From contig CAXTHH010000002.1 of NCBI GenBank assembly GCA_964244065.1, positions 666,707-730,706 on the forward strand: a stretch of 64,000 nucleotides of DNA, written 5' to 3'. Shown here piece after piece: positions 10,356-19,622 of this stretch (the first letter of the stretch is position 1; every line of letters begins with the position of its first letter). The notes beneath the pieces were generated by a model that worked only from the letters and a program-made list of their open reading frames with translations, made no database searches and had not been told where the DNA came from. The position numbers were made by a program, and so were the translations under genes. The DNA is from JASLDZ01 sp964244065 (GTDB taxonomy: Bacteria; Pseudomonadota; Alphaproteobacteria; Caulobacterales; Caulobacteraceae).

Positions 10356-12988
10356 CAGCTCGCGGCCTTGGCGGCGCGCTTGGCCGGGGCCTTGGCCTTC
10401 GCCGGCGGCTTGGGCTTCGCGGCGGCCTTCTTGGCGGGAGCCTTGCGCGCCTTCTTCTCCACGCCCTCGACGCCCGCCTTGGCGTCCACCAGGCGGACGG
10501 CCTCCTCCAGGGTCAGCGCGTCTATGTCCGCGCCCTTGGGCAGGGTGACGTTCACCTTGCCGGCCTTGATGTACGCCCCGTAGCGGCCGGGCATGATGCT
10601 GATCTCGTCGCCGCGCGCAGGGTGCGGGCCGAGCACGCGGGTGGGCGTCGCCGCCCCGCTGCGGCCGCGCGGGCCGCCCGCCTTCTTCTCGGCGATCAGG
10701 GTGACGGCGCGGTTCAGGCCGATCTCGAAGGCGTCCTCGATCGAGTCCACGCTGGCGTAGGTCTTGCCGTGCTGCACGTAGGGGCCGTAGCGGCCAAGCC
10801 CGGCCAGGATGGGCTCGCCGTCCTCCGGGCTGCGCCCCACCTCGCGCGGCAGGCTCAGGAGCTTGAGCGCCTGCTCCAGGTCCAGTCCGCCGGGCGACCA
10901 GCCCTTGGGCAGGGACGAGCGCTTGGGCTTCTCGTCGCCCGAGAGCTCCACGTAGGGGCCGAAGCGGCCGACCTTGACCACCACCGGCTTGCCGCTGAAG
11001 GGATCGACGCCCAGCTCGCGGTCGCCGCCCTGCGCCTCGCCCTCGCCGCCCTCGCCTGTGGCGAACGGGCGGGTGAAGCGGCATTCGGGGTAGTTCGAGC
11101 AGCCGATGAAGGCGCCGTTGCGGCTGATGCGCAGGCCCAGGCGCCCGCCGTCGCGCCGCTCGGCGACGCAGGTGGGGCAGACGCGCGGGTCGGCGCCGTC
11201 CTCGCGCGGCGGGAACAGGGCGGGGCCGAGCGCGGCGTCGAGCACGTCGATCACCTCGCGCACGCCCTTGTCGCCCATGCCCTCGATGGCGGCGTGGAAG
11301 TCGCGCCAGAAGTCGCGCAGCAACACCTTGTAGTCGAGCTTGCCGTCGGAGACCTGGTCCAGCCGCGTCTCCAGGTCGGCGGTGAAGTCGTACTCCACGT
11401 AGCGCGAGAAGAACTCGGCCAGAAAGGCGATCAGCAGGCGACCTTTGTCCTCCGGCACGAACCTGTTCTTGTCCATGCGGACGTACATGCGGTCGCGCAG
11501 CACGGTGAGGATGCTGGCGTAGGTGGAGGGGCGGCCGATGCCGAGCTCCTCCATCTTCTTGACCAGGCTGGCCTCGGAGTAGCGAGGCGGCGGCTCGGTG
11601 AAGTGCTGGTCGGCGCGCGCCTCGCGCACCTGGGCCTTGGCGCCTTCAGCGATGGCGGGCAGGCGGCGGCTGTCGTCCTCGTCCGCGTCGCCCGCCTTGG
11701 GCGCGTCGTCGCGGCCCTCCTCGTACACGGCGAGGTAGCCGTCGAACTGGATCACCTGGCCGGTGGCGCGCAGGCCGGTGCGGCCGTCGGCCGTCTCCAG
11801 CTCCACCGTGGTGCGCTCGATGCGGGCGCTCTCCATCTGGCTGGCGGCCATGCGCTTCCAGATCAACTCGTAGAGCCGGCCGAGGTCGCCCTCCAGCCGC
11901 AGGCTCTCCGGGCGGCGGGCGAGGCTGGTCGGGCGGATCGCCTCGTGGGCCTCCTGGGCGTTCTTGGCCTTGGCCTTGTAGTAGCGCGGCTGCTCCGGGA
12001 CGTACTCGGGTCCGAAGCGGTCGCCGATCACGCGGCGGGCCTCGCTGATGGCTTCGGGCGCCGCGGCCACGCCGTCCGTCCGCATGTAGGTGATCAGGCC
12101 GCCCTGCTCGTCGACGCCCTCGTAGAGCTTCTGCGCGGCCTGCATGGTGCGCTGGGCGTTGAAGCCGAGCTTGCGCGCGGCCTCCTGCTGCAGGGTGGAG
12201 GTGGTGAAGGGCGGGGGCGGCGAGCGCCGGGCCGGCTTCTTCTCCACGCTGCGCACGGAAAAGGCACCGGCCTGCACGGCGGCGCGGGCGGCCTGGGCGG
12301 TCACAGCGTCCGGCAGGTCGTAGCGTCCGAGCTTCTTGCCGTCGTGGGTGACGAGCCGCGCCAGGAACGGGTCGGAGCCGGCGGCCACGTCGGCCTCCAC
12401 CGTCCAGTATTCGCGGGCGCGGAACGCCTCGATCTCCTTCTCGCGCTCCACCACCAGGCGCAGGGCGACGGACTGCACGCGCCCGGCGGAGCGCGCGCCC
12501 GGCAGCTTGCGCCACAGCACGGGCGAGAGGGTGAAGCCCACCAGGTAGTCGAGGGCGCGGCGGGCCAGGTAGGCGTCCACCAGCTCCATGTCGATCTGGC
12601 GGGGAGCGGCCATGGCGGCGGTGACCGCCGACTTGGTGATGGCGTTGAAGGTGACGCGGCGGACCTCGCCGTCCTTCTTCAGCGCCTTCTTCTTCTTCAA
12701 CACCTCCAGCACGTGCCAGCTTATGGCCTCGCCCTCGCGGTCGGGGTCGGTGGCCAGGATGACGACGTCGGCGGTCTTGGACACGGCGGCGATGTCGGAG
12801 AGGCGCTTGGAGGCCTTGGCGTCCACCTCCCAGTCCATGGCGAAGTCGTCGTCGGGGCGGACGCTGCCGTCCTTGGCCGGCAGGTCGCGGACGTGGCCGT
12901 AGGAGGCCAGCACCTTGAAGCCCGAGCCGAGGTACTTCTCGATGGTCTTGGCCTTGGCGGGGCTCTCGACGACGACGACGTTGGTCAC
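10355..12988 (-). CDS. topA: DNA topoisomerase I
   Basis: Type IA enzyme that relaxes negative supercoils. About 877 residues. The TOPRIM domain is at the start (VVVVESPAKAKTIEKYLG, and ATDPDREGEAISWH with its acidic triad). The active-site Tyr lies in LITYMRTDG. One classical zinc ribbon follows (CPTC ... GCSNYPEC). Next come three repeats of the alphaproteobacterial C-terminal type (RFGPYVELS, RYGPYVQHG, RYGAYIKAG), and finally a Lys/Ala-rich tail for DNA binding. The start is taken as GTG at 12988, directly before TNVVVVES; a GTG 24 codons upstream is possible, and no clear ribosome-binding site decides between them. Translation is coupled to the next small gene. Confidence 0.96.
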   Translation of the reverse strand: MTNVVVVESPAKAKTIEKYLGSGFKVLASYGHVRDLPAKDGSVRPDDDFAMDWEVDAKASKRLSDIAAVSKTADVVILATDPDREGEAISWHVLEVLKKKKALKKDGEVRRVTFNAITKSAVTAAMAAPRQIDMELVDAYLARRALDYLVGFTLSPVLWRKLPGARSAGRVQSVALRLVVEREKEIEAFRAREYWTVEADVAAGSDPFLARLVTHDGKKLGRYDLPDAVTAQAARAAVQAGAFSVRSVEKKPARRSPPPPFTTSTLQQEAARKLGFNAQRTMQAAQKLYEGVDEQGGLITYMRTDGVAAAPEAISEARRVIGDRFGPEYVPEQPRYYKAKAKNAQEAHEAIRPTSLARRPESLRLEGDLGRLYELIWKRMAASQMESARIERTTVELETADGRTGLRATGQVIQFDGYLAVYEEGRDDAPKAGDADEDDSRRLPAIAEGAKAQVREARADQHFTEPPPRYSEASLVKKMEELGIGRPSTYASILTVLRDRMYVRMDKNRFVPEDKGRLLIAFLAEFFSRYVEYDFTADLETRLDQVSDGKLDYKVLLRDFWRDFHAAIEGMGDKGVREVIDVLDAALGPALFPPREDGADPRVCPTCVAERRDGGRLGLRISRNGAFIGCSNYPECRFTRPFATGEGGEGEAQGGDRELGVDPFSGKPVVVKVGRFGPYVELSGDEKPKRSSLPKGWSPGGLDLEQALKLLSLPREVGRSPEDGEPILAGLGRYGPYVQHGKTYASVDSIEDAFEIGLNRAVTLIAEKKAGGPRGRSGAATPTRVLGPHPARGDEISIMPGRYGAYIKAGKVNVTLPKGADIDALTLEEAVRLVDAKAGVEGVEKKARKAPAKKAAAKPKPPAKAKAPAKRAAKAAS

Positions 12989-13063
12989 GTGGTGGGGGGT
13001 GTCCGGGGAGGGCGGAGGCGCGGGAAGGTGGAGACCCGCCCCCCTCCCGTCAACACGCACGCT

Positions 13064-13102
13064 GTTGCACGTTCAGGTTGCACGCACAGGTTGTTCAATA
13101 TA
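13064..13102 (+). promoter_or_regulatory. Three 13-bp phased direct repeats in the topA upstream gap
   Basis: GTTGCACGTTCAG (13064-13076), GTTGCACGCACAG (13077-13089) and the decayed GTTGTTCAATATA (13090-13102) follow each other without gaps. The last unit runs into an AT-rich TATAAC, a possible -10 box for the downstream small gene. The array lies between the divergent topA and the 67-residue ORF. An operator or promoter role is inferred. Confidence 0.45.
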
Positions 13103-13123
13103 ACAGTTCGCCATGAACGCGAG

Positions 13124-13327
13124 ATGGCGGGCATGAGCCAGGCGGGTGCGACGGCGGCGGAACCCGCGGCGGGGCCGCGCGGCCCCGCGCTGCTGGGCTA
13201 TATCGAGGACATGCTGCTGGAGCTGGCGCACATGGCCTCCGCGGGCGGAGAGCCGGCGCTGGCCGCCTCCCTGGCCATCGCCGCCATCCAGGCGGGCACG
13301 CGCCGGCACGAGACGGGCGACGCCTAG
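13124..13327 (+). CDS. Small helical protein of unknown function
   Basis: About 67 residues, not recognised. After an Ala/Gly-rich lead the core reads LLGYIEDMLLELAHMASAGG and then an Ala-rich helix (LAASLAIAAIQAG), suggesting a two-helix cytosolic protein. Both 13124 and 13133 are possible ATG starts. Support for a real gene comes from the AT-rich promoter-like DNA upstream, normal codon bias, and its stop codon, which overlaps the dprA stop on the other strand in a shared CTAG. It diverges from topA across the 13-bp repeat array. Confidence 0.55.
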   Translation: MAGMSQAGATAAEPAAGPRGPALLGYIEDMLLELAHMASAGGEPALAASLAIAAIQAGTRRHETGDA

Positions 13328-14427
13328 CTCCGCGCCACCCGCCCGCCCGGCAGCAGCTCCGCACGGCCGGCCAGGGCCAGCTCCACCAGCGCGGCGAACA
13401 CGGCGGGCGCGGGGCCGCCGGCCGCGCGGACCAGCTCGTCGCGCGCCACGGGCACGGGGGAGAGCAGGGCCTCGACCCGGGCGCGCAGGGCGTCGGCCTC
13501 GCGGTCGAGGGCGGCGTGGTCCATCGGGGCGGGGGCGAAGAGGTCGCCCTGCGGCTCGCCCACGGCGGGCAGGCCCTCCAGCACGCGCAGCACGTCATCC
13601 ACATCCTCGCATAGGTGCGCGCCCTGGCGGATGAGGTCGTTGGGGCCCTTGGCGCGGGGGTCCAGCGGCGAGCCGGGCACCGCCAGCACCTCGCGCCCCT
13701 GCTCGGCCGCCAGGCGCGCGGTGATCAGCGAGCCGGAGCGCAGTTCGGCCTCCACCACCACCACGGCGCGGGACAGGCCGGAGATGATGCGGTTGCGGCG
13801 GGGGAAGTCCTGCGCCTTGGCCCGGCGGCCGATCACGTTCTCGCTCACCAGGCAGCCCTCGCGCGTCAGGCGGGCGTGCAGCTCGCCGTGCTCGGGCGGG
13901 TAGACGTCGTCCACGCCGCCGCCCAGCACCGCCGCCGTCCCATGCGGCAGGGCGCCCGTGTGCGCCGCCCCGTCGATGCCGCGCGCCAGGCCGGAGACCA
14001 CCGTCAACCCGGCCGCGCCGAGCGCCGCGCCCAGCTCGCGGGCGAAACGCTGGCCCCCGGCGGAGGCGACGCGGGCGCCCACGATGGCCACCGCCGGGCG
14101 CAGCAGCAGGCCGGCGTGCCCCCAGGTCCACAGCACGGGCGGCGGCGGGTCGAGGGCGGCCAGCAGGGGCGGGAACCCGGCCTCGCCCAGCACGCGCAGC
14201 TCGGCCCCGAGCGCTGCGCCCGCCGCCAGCTCGCGCTGGGCGTCCGCGGCGGTCGCCATGCGCAACGGGGCGCTCCGGCCGCCCCGCCGCGCCAGATCGG
14301 GCAGCGCCTCCAGGGCGCGGACGGCCGAGCCGTAGCGCGTCAGGAGCTCGCGGAAGGTGACGGGGCCGACGGCGTCCGTGCGCGCCAGCCGCAGCCGCGC
14401 GAGCCGCTCCCCGGCCGTCAGGCTCAC
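13324..14427 (-). CDS. dprA: DNA-processing protein A
   Basis: Loads RecA onto incoming single-stranded DNA during natural transformation; also called Smf. The 367-residue protein has an N-terminal helical (SAM-like) part and then the Rossmann-type DprA core (VAIVGARVASAGG, GLTVVSGLARGIDGAAHTGAL, VLGGGVDDVYPPEH and LITARLAAEQGREVLAVPG). The C-terminal winged helix (DELVRAAGGPAPAVFAALVE) is of the DML1 type found in many Proteobacteria. It starts 10 bases after plsY, so the two are co-transcribed. Its TAG stop shares CTAG with the opposing small gene. Confidence 0.95.
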   Translation of the reverse strand: MSLTAGERLARLRLARTDAVGPVTFRELLTRYGSAVRALEALPDLARRGGRSAPLRMATAADAQRELAAGAALGAELRVLGEAGFPPLLAALDPPPPVLWTWGHAGLLLRPAVAIVGARVASAGGQRFARELGAALGAAGLTVVSGLARGIDGAAHTGALPHGTAAVLGGGVDDVYPPEHGELHARLTREGCLVSENVIGRRAKAQDFPRRNRIISGLSRAVVVVEAELRSGSLITARLAAEQGREVLAVPGSPLDPRAKGPNDLIRQGAHLCEDVDDVLRVLEGLPAVGEPQGDLFAPAPMDHAALDREADALRARVEALLSPVPVARDELVRAAGGPAPAVFAALVELALAGRAELLPGGRVARS

Positions 14428-14437
14428 GCGGCGCGGC

Positions 14438-15085
<648 letters not shown>

Positions 15086-15178
15086 GCGCACCGAAGCTTA
15101 GTCGCCGCGACCCGCACGGCAAGCGCGAACCCGTCGCGCCCGCCGCACGTTGACGGCGCGGGACAAGGAGCGCCGCCC

Positions 15179-15538
15179 ATGGCCGGAACGTCGCACGAGG
15201 ATATCGCCAGGGCTTTTGCCGAGGCGGTGAACATGACGCCGGCCGCGCTCGAGACATGGCTGGAGACCGAGGAGTCCAAGTCCGTCGGCTGGGCGGGCGG
15301 CGCGAACAAGACGAGCAGCGCCGGCCCCGAGTCGGTCGGCCACCACGAGGGTCGCCGGATCGTGGAGATCAAGCGCAAGAAGAAGGCGGACCTCACCGAC
15401 GCCGACTACGCCGACATGAACAAGGTGGTCGGCTACGTCCACCGGCACCTCGCCCAGGGCGGCCCGAAGGAGGACGCGGAGCACAGCCGCTGGCGCTACA
15501 GCCTGATGAACTGGGGGCACGATCCTCTCAAGGGGTGA
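15179..15538 (+). CDS. DUF3140 domain protein
   Basis: A 119-residue soluble protein that matches DUF3140 across its length: MTPAALETWLETEESKSVG, a variable Gly-rich loop, ESVGHHEGRRIVEIKRKKK, then YADMNKVVGYVHRHLAQ and the final RWRYSLMNWGHDPL. The family is small and of unknown function; the lysine cluster and helical pattern suggest nucleic-acid contact, which is inference. The start at 15179 has AAGGAG eight bases upstream. It is inserted in the opposite direction between plsY and pyrC, and diverges from plsY by about 90 bases. Confidence 0.9.
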   Translation: MAGTSHEDIARAFAEAVNMTPAALETWLETEESKSVGWAGGANKTSSAGPESVGHHEGRRIVEIKRKKKADLTDADYADMNKVVGYVHRHLAQGGPKEDAEHSRWRYSLMNWGHDPLKG

Positions 15539-15541
15539 GCC

Positions 15542-15873
15542 TCAGCGGCCCCGCAGCATGCGGCGCAGGTCGGCCATCGTGCGCGCCGGGTGGATGTCCG
15601 CGTCCACGCGCTCAGACGCGGGCTCATCCACGATCCACCGACGGCTGGCGCACGCCTCTCGCAGCACCACCGGCGTGCGCAGCGCGTCGCGCGACGTGAA
15701 GGTGTCGTAGATCAGCCCTATCCGGCGCTCCCACCCGGCGCCGCCGGAACGACGCCGATGGCGGCGAGGCCCGAGCAGCCGACCGTCTCGGTCACCCCGA
15801 CGCCGAGCGTGACCACGGCCTGCGGCGCCTCGGCAAGCGGGAGCGCGAGGGTGGGGCGGCCAGGCGCGGCCGG
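15542..15873 (-). pseudogene. Decayed ORF with an apparent frameshift downstream of the pyrC-like gene
   Basis: Two minus-strand segments look coding but lie in different frames. The upstream one (15873 down to a TAG at 15720-15718) reads smoothly with phrases such as TLALPLAEAPQAVVTLG and TETVGCSGLAAIGVV. The downstream one, to the TGA at 15542, reads GLIYDTFTSRDALRTPVVL and ends MADLRRMLRGR. Neither has a credible start codon and the switch is at about 15720. Together they look like the remains of one gene of about 110 residues that lost its N-terminus and took a frameshift. The product is not recognised. A sequencing error is an alternative for the frameshift but not for the missing start. 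Confidence 0.4.
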
Positions 15874-15887
15874 TCAAGCTGAGCCGG

Positions 15888-17186
15888 TCAGGTCTCCGCC
15901 CGGTGCACCACCCGCCCGTCGACCAGGGTCAGCAGCACCTCGCCCTGGAGGCGGCGGCCGTCGAACGGCGAGTTGTGGCTCTTGGAGAGCAGGCGGTCGG
16001 CGTCGATCACGCGGGGCGCGCCGATGTCGCAGAGGACGAGGTCGGCGGGGGCGCCGGGGGCCAGGCGGCCGGCCTGCTGGCCGAGCAGGCGGGCGGGGCC
16101 GAGGGTGACAGCGCGCACCAGCGGCAGCAGCGGGCACAGCCCCTCGTGGTGCAGCGACAGCAGGGCGGGCAGCAGCGTCTCCAGCCCCACCGCGCCCGGG
16201 GCCGCCTCGGCGAACGGCAGGCGCTTGTCCTCGGCGGGCGCGGGCGTGTGGGCGGAGGTGACGGCCTCCACCAGGCCGGAGGCGACGGCCTCCACCAGCG
16301 CCAGCCGATCGTCCTCGCGGCGCAGCGGCGGGTCCAGGCGGTAGAAGGTGCGGTAGTCGCCGACGTCCAGCTCGTTGAAGCTGAGATGGTTGATCGAGGC
16401 GGTGGCCGCGGCGGCCACGCCCCGGCCCTGCGCGGCGCGCAGGCGCTCGCAGCTGTCCGCGGTGGTTATCTGGTCCACCAGCAGGCGCGCGCCGGTGAGC
16501 TCGGCCAGCGCCAGGTCGCGCTCCAGGGTGATGCGCTCGGCCAGGGCGGGGGCGGCGGGCAGGCCCAGGCGGGCGGCGAGCTCGCCCTCCGTCGCGCAGG
16601 CGCCCTCGCTCAGGTACGGGTCGGCGGGGCGGTGGGCCACCATGGCCCCGTGCGCGTGGGCGTAGGTGAGCACGCGGCGCAGCAGCTTGCTGTCGGCCAC
16701 CGTGCGGTCGCCGTCGGTGACGTAGGCGGCCCCGGCCTCGCGCATCAGCCCGATCTCGGCCATGCGCTCGCCCGCGCAGCCGCGGGTGGCGGCCCCGGCG
16801 GCCAGCACGTGCACGAGGTCGAGGTCGCGGGCGCGGCGCAGCACGAAGTCGATGGCGGCCGGATCGTCGAGCGCCGGGTCGGTGTCGGGCTGGAGCACCA
16901 TCGTGGTGACGCCCCCGGCGGCGGCGGCGCGGGCGGCGGACTTCAGCGTCTCCTTCGGCTCGGCCCCGGGCTCGCCCGTCTTCACGCGCAGGTCGATCAG
17001 GCCGGGGATCAGCAGGGCTCCGCCGCAGTCGAGCATCTGCAGATCGGGCGAGGGCGACCCGAGCGCGGGCGCGCGGCGCACGTCGGCGATCACGCCCTCG
17101 GTGACGATCAGGGCGCCCGGGCCGTCGTAGCCGCTCTCCGGGTCGAGCAGGCGGGCGTTGACCAAGGCGAGGGGGCGGCGGCTCAC
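15888..17186 (-). CDS. Dihydroorotase-like subunit (probably non-catalytic) paired with PyrB
   Basis: A 432-residue amidohydrolase-fold protein related to dihydroorotase. Where catalytic enzymes have a HxH(x)REPG-type metal motif, this one reads LIDLRVKTGEPG, with no His. The other metal His positions are also absent: the usual HVLH and SDHxPH blocks appear as LLVDQITTA and SAHTPAPAEDK. It therefore resembles the inactive pyrC' subunits that hold aspartate transcarbamoylase dodecamers together in Pseudomonas and many Alphaproteobacteria (family knowledge). Its GTG start overlaps the pyrB stop (GTGA), consistent with coupled, equimolar synthesis. A catalytic-type dihydroorotase is encoded at 33883-35223. 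Confidence 0.88.
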   Translation of the reverse strand: MSRRPLALVNARLLDPESGYDGPGALIVTEGVIADVRRAPALGSPSPDLQMLDCGGALLIPGLIDLRVKTGEPGAEPKETLKSAARAAAAGGVTTMVLQPDTDPALDDPAAIDFVLRRARDLDLVHVLAAGAATRGCAGERMAEIGLMREAGAAYVTDGDRTVADSKLLRRVLTYAHAHGAMVAHRPADPYLSEGACATEGELAARLGLPAAPALAERITLERDLALAELTGARLLVDQITTADSCERLRAAQGRGVAAAATASINHLSFNELDVGDYRTFYRLDPPLRREDDRLALVEAVASGLVEAVTSAHTPAPAEDKRLPFAEAAPGAVGLETLLPALLSLHHEGLCPLLPLVRAVTLGPARLLGQQAGRLAPGAPADLVLCDIGAPRVIDADRLLSKSHNSPFDGRRLQGEVLLTLVDGRVVHRAET

Positions 17187-18160
17187 GGCGACCCGTTCCC
17201 GAGCCGCTCGGCCAAGCCGGCGAGCACCGCCATGCGTGCGGCGACGCCGAGCTCCACCTGATCCTGGATGAGGCTCACGGCCGGATCGTCGGCCACCGCC
17301 GAGTCGATCTCCACGCCGCGATTCATGGGCCCCGGGTGCATCACCTTGGCGCCGGGCGCGGCCCAGGCCAGCTTCTCGCGGTCCAGCCCGTAGAAGCGGA
17401 AGTACTCGCGGGCGGAGGGCACGAAGGCGCCGTCCATGCGCTCCAGCTGCAGACGCAGCATCATCACCACGTCCGCGCCCGCCAGGCCGCTGCGCATGTC
17501 GTGGTGCACCTCGCAGCCCCACTCCTGCGCCTCCGCGGGGATCAGGGTGGGCGGCCCCACCAGACGCACCTCGGCGCCCAGCAGCTGCAGCAGGATGATG
17601 TTGGAGCGCGCCACGCGGCTGTGCGCCACGTCCCCGCAGATGGCGACGGTCAGCCCCTCGACCCGGCCGAGGGCCCGGCGCAGGGTCAGGGCGTCGAGAA
17701 GCGCCTGCGTCGGATGCTCGTGCCGCCCGTCGCCCGCGTTGACGACCGCGCAGGACACCTTCTGCGCCAGCAGCGCCGCCGCGCCGCTGGCGGAATGGCG
17801 CACGACCAGAAGGTCCGGCCGCATCGCGTTCAGCGTCACCGCCGTGTCGATCAGGGTCTCGCCCTTGGTCACCGAGGACGCCCGAGGACTCATGTTGACC
17901 GTGTCCGCCCCGAGCCGTTTGGCCGCCAGCTCGAACGAGGCCTGGGTTCGGGTCGAGGCCTCGAAAAACAGGTTCACGAGCGTCCGGCCGCGCAGCAGCG
18001 GCAGCTTCTTCTCCGGGCGCCGGTTCAGCGCCACGAAGGCGCCGGCGAGGTCGAGCAACGCGTCGGCGGCGGGCCGGGTCAGGCCCATGCAGGTGGTGAA
18101 GTGCGCCCGCGGAAAGGCGTGGAGTCGCTCGCGGATTGCGTGCTCGACGGCGTCGCTCAC
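17183..18160 (-). CDS. pyrB: Aspartate carbamoyltransferase catalytic subunit
   Basis: Condenses carbamoyl phosphate with aspartate, the committed step of pyrimidine synthesis. The 325-residue chain has both domain signatures: the carbamoyl-phosphate loop FFEASTRTQASFE (normally STRT), and HPTQALLDALTL in the same half. The second-domain phrases are VAICGDVAHSRVARSN and HPGPMNRGVEID. No regulatory pyrI gene is present, in line with the PyrB plus PyrC' type. The start is GTG at 18160 behind a GGAGG-like stretch. The coding end overlaps the pyrC-like gene by four bases. Confidence 0.96.
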   Translation of the reverse strand: MSDAVEHAIRERLHAFPRAHFTTCMGLTRPAADALLDLAGAFVALNRRPEKKLPLLRGRTLVNLFFEASTRTQASFELAAKRLGADTVNMSPRASSVTKGETLIDTAVTLNAMRPDLLVVRHSASGAAALLAQKVSCAVVNAGDGRHEHPTQALLDALTLRRALGRVEGLTVAICGDVAHSRVARSNIILLQLLGAEVRLVGPPTLIPAEAQEWGCEVHHDMRSGLAGADVVMMLRLQLERMDGAFVPSAREYFRFYGLDREKLAWAAPGAKVMHPGPMNRGVEIDSAVADDPAVSLIQDQVELGVAARMAVLAGLAERLGNGSP

Positions 18161-18235
18161 CTCACCCTCCAGCGAGGAGAACGGGCGAATCGTCGAACTG
18201 CGCGGAAGGCCCCGTCGGAATGACGAGGCGCGCCG

Positions 18236-18727
18236 TCACTGCAGGCGCGCGCCCAGCTCGGCGACGGCGCGGTCGACGAGCGGGTCGGGGGCGCCCGCCG
18301 CGACGCGACCGGCCAGGACGCCCCCCGCGGCCCGGGCGGCGAGGTCCACGGCGGCCGCCTTCACCTCGGCGGCGGCCTGGGTCTCGGCGAAGGCGATGCG
18401 GCGGTCGGCCAGCTCCGTGCGACGCACGATCTGCGCCTCCAGCTTCACCTTGGCGTCGGCCTCGAGCCGCTTGGCCTCGGTCTCGGCGTCGGCGAGCATG
18501 CGGGCGGCCTGGGCCTCCATCTCGGCGCGGCGGCGGGTCAGCTCGTCCAGCGCGCGGCGGGCGTCGTCGCGCAGGCGCTCGGCCTCCTCCAGCGCCGTGC
18601 GGATGGCGTTCGAGCGATTGTCCAGGTTGCGCCCGGCGAAGCTCGGCACCTTGGCGAACAGCAGGATGCCGCCGAAGATCAGCAGGCCGACGCCGACCCA
18701 GGTCTCGGCTTCCTTCAACCATTCCAT
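18236..18727 (-). CDS. atpF: ATP synthase F0 subunit b
   Basis: Peripheral stalk subunit that links membrane subunit a to the F1 head. The 163 residues have one N-terminal membrane helix (TWVGVGLLIFGGILLFAKVP) and then a long charged, heptad-rich helix with LEEAERLRDDARRALDEL, typical of the dimerising b stalk. It is the last gene of the operon, 10 bases behind b'. The F1 genes are not in this window, as expected from the split ATP synthase loci of Alphaproteobacteria. Confidence 0.94.
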   Translation of the reverse strand: MEWLKEAETWVGVGLLIFGGILLFAKVPSFAGRNLDNRSNAIRTALEEAERLRDDARRALDELTRRRAEMEAQAARMLADAETEAKRLEADAKVKLEAQIVRRTELADRRIAFAETQAAAEVKAAAVDLAARAAGGVLAGRVAAGAPDPLVDRAVAELGARLQ

Positions 18728-18737
18728 CGGGTCGTCC

Positions 18738-19352
18738 TCAGGCGCGGGCGGGGGCGGCGGCGAGCGCGCCCTCGACCTCGGCGGGGGTGGCGGCGCGGCC
18801 GGTGAGCCGCTCCACGATCGCGCCCGCCGTGTCGGCGGCCACCTCGCGCACGGAGGCCATGGCGGCGTCGCGCGAGGCGCGGATGCGCGCCTCGGCCGCT
18901 TCCAGCCGGGTGTTCAGCTCGGCCTCCTGCGCCAGCTGGCGCTCGCGGGCCTCGGCGGCGACGCGCGTCTTGGCGTCGGTGGCCGCGGCCTGCGCCTTGG
19001 CGCGCGCCTCGTCCATCTGCCTCTTGGCCGCCGCCGCCTGGGCGTCCGTCTCCGCCTGGGCGCGTCGCGCGTCGGCGATCGCGCCGTCGATGGCCGCGGC
19101 CCGGTCGTCGCGCACCTTGCGCAGGCGCGGGGCGAACACGGTGGCGATCAGGGCGTAGAGCAGGGCGAACAGCACCACCAGCCAGACGATCTGGCCGCCC
19201 CAGAAGGCGGCCTCCAGCTGCGGCAGGCCGCTCTTGCCTTGGTGCTCGACGGCCGCGTGCGCCGCCCCGGGGGGCGCGGGCGCCTCGCGGCCCGTCACCG
19301 CCTCGGCCGCCTCGCGCGCGGGCGCCGGTTCGGTCGAGACGGTCTGCGCCAT
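18738..19352 (-). CDS. ATP synthase F0 subunit b'
   Basis: Second stalk subunit, found in photosynthetic bacteria and Alphaproteobacteria, that forms a b/b' heterodimer. The 204 residues carry an extended Ala/Pro-rich, cytosolic N-terminus (about 50 residues), one membrane helix (GQIVWLVVLFALLYALIATV), then a coiled-coil rich in Ala, Glu and Arg. It is longer than most b' subunits because of the N-terminal extension. Its ATG shares a base with the atpE stop (TGATG), so translation is coupled. Confidence 0.93.
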   Translation of the reverse strand: MAQTVSTEPAPAREAAEAVTGREAPAPPGAAHAAVEHQGKSGLPQLEAAFWGGQIVWLVVLFALLYALIATVFAPRLRKVRDDRAAAIDGAIADARRAQAETDAQAAAAKRQMDEARAKAQAAATDAKTRVAAEARERQLAQEAELNTRLEAAEARIRASRDAAMASVREVAADTAGAIVERLTGRAATPAEVEGALAAAPARA

Positions 19353-19576
19353 CAGAGGAACAGGATCAGGATGCCCAGCACGAAGGCCAGGATGCCCAGG
19401 GCCTCGGCCAGCGCGGCGCCCACGAACAGGTTGCCGACCTGACTGCCGGCGGCGGTCGGGTTGCGCAGGGCGCCGTTGAGGAAGTTGCCGAAGATGGTGC
19501 CCACGCCCAGCGCGGCGCCGATCATGCCCAGGGTGGCGAGGCCCGCGCCGATGTAGCGAGCGGCTTGAGGTTCCAT
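19352..19576 (-). CDS. atpE: ATP synthase F0 subunit c
   Basis: Proton-carrying ring subunit. The 74-residue hairpin of two membrane helices has the Gly-rich first helix (GAGLATLGMIGAALGVG) and the proton-binding Glu in the second helix (GAALAEALGILAFVLG). The RNP-type loop between them reads LRNPTAAG. It lies 46 bases after atpB and is coupled to the b' gene. No sodium-binding signature was noticed. Confidence 0.97.
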   Translation of the reverse strand: MEPQAARYIGAGLATLGMIGAALGVGTIFGNFLNGALRNPTAAGSQVGNLFVGAALAEALGILAFVLGILILFL

Positions 19577-19622
19577 GTCCGTTCAGTCCCGATTGTCAGA
19601 TGGAGGAGGGGAGGGGAAGGCG

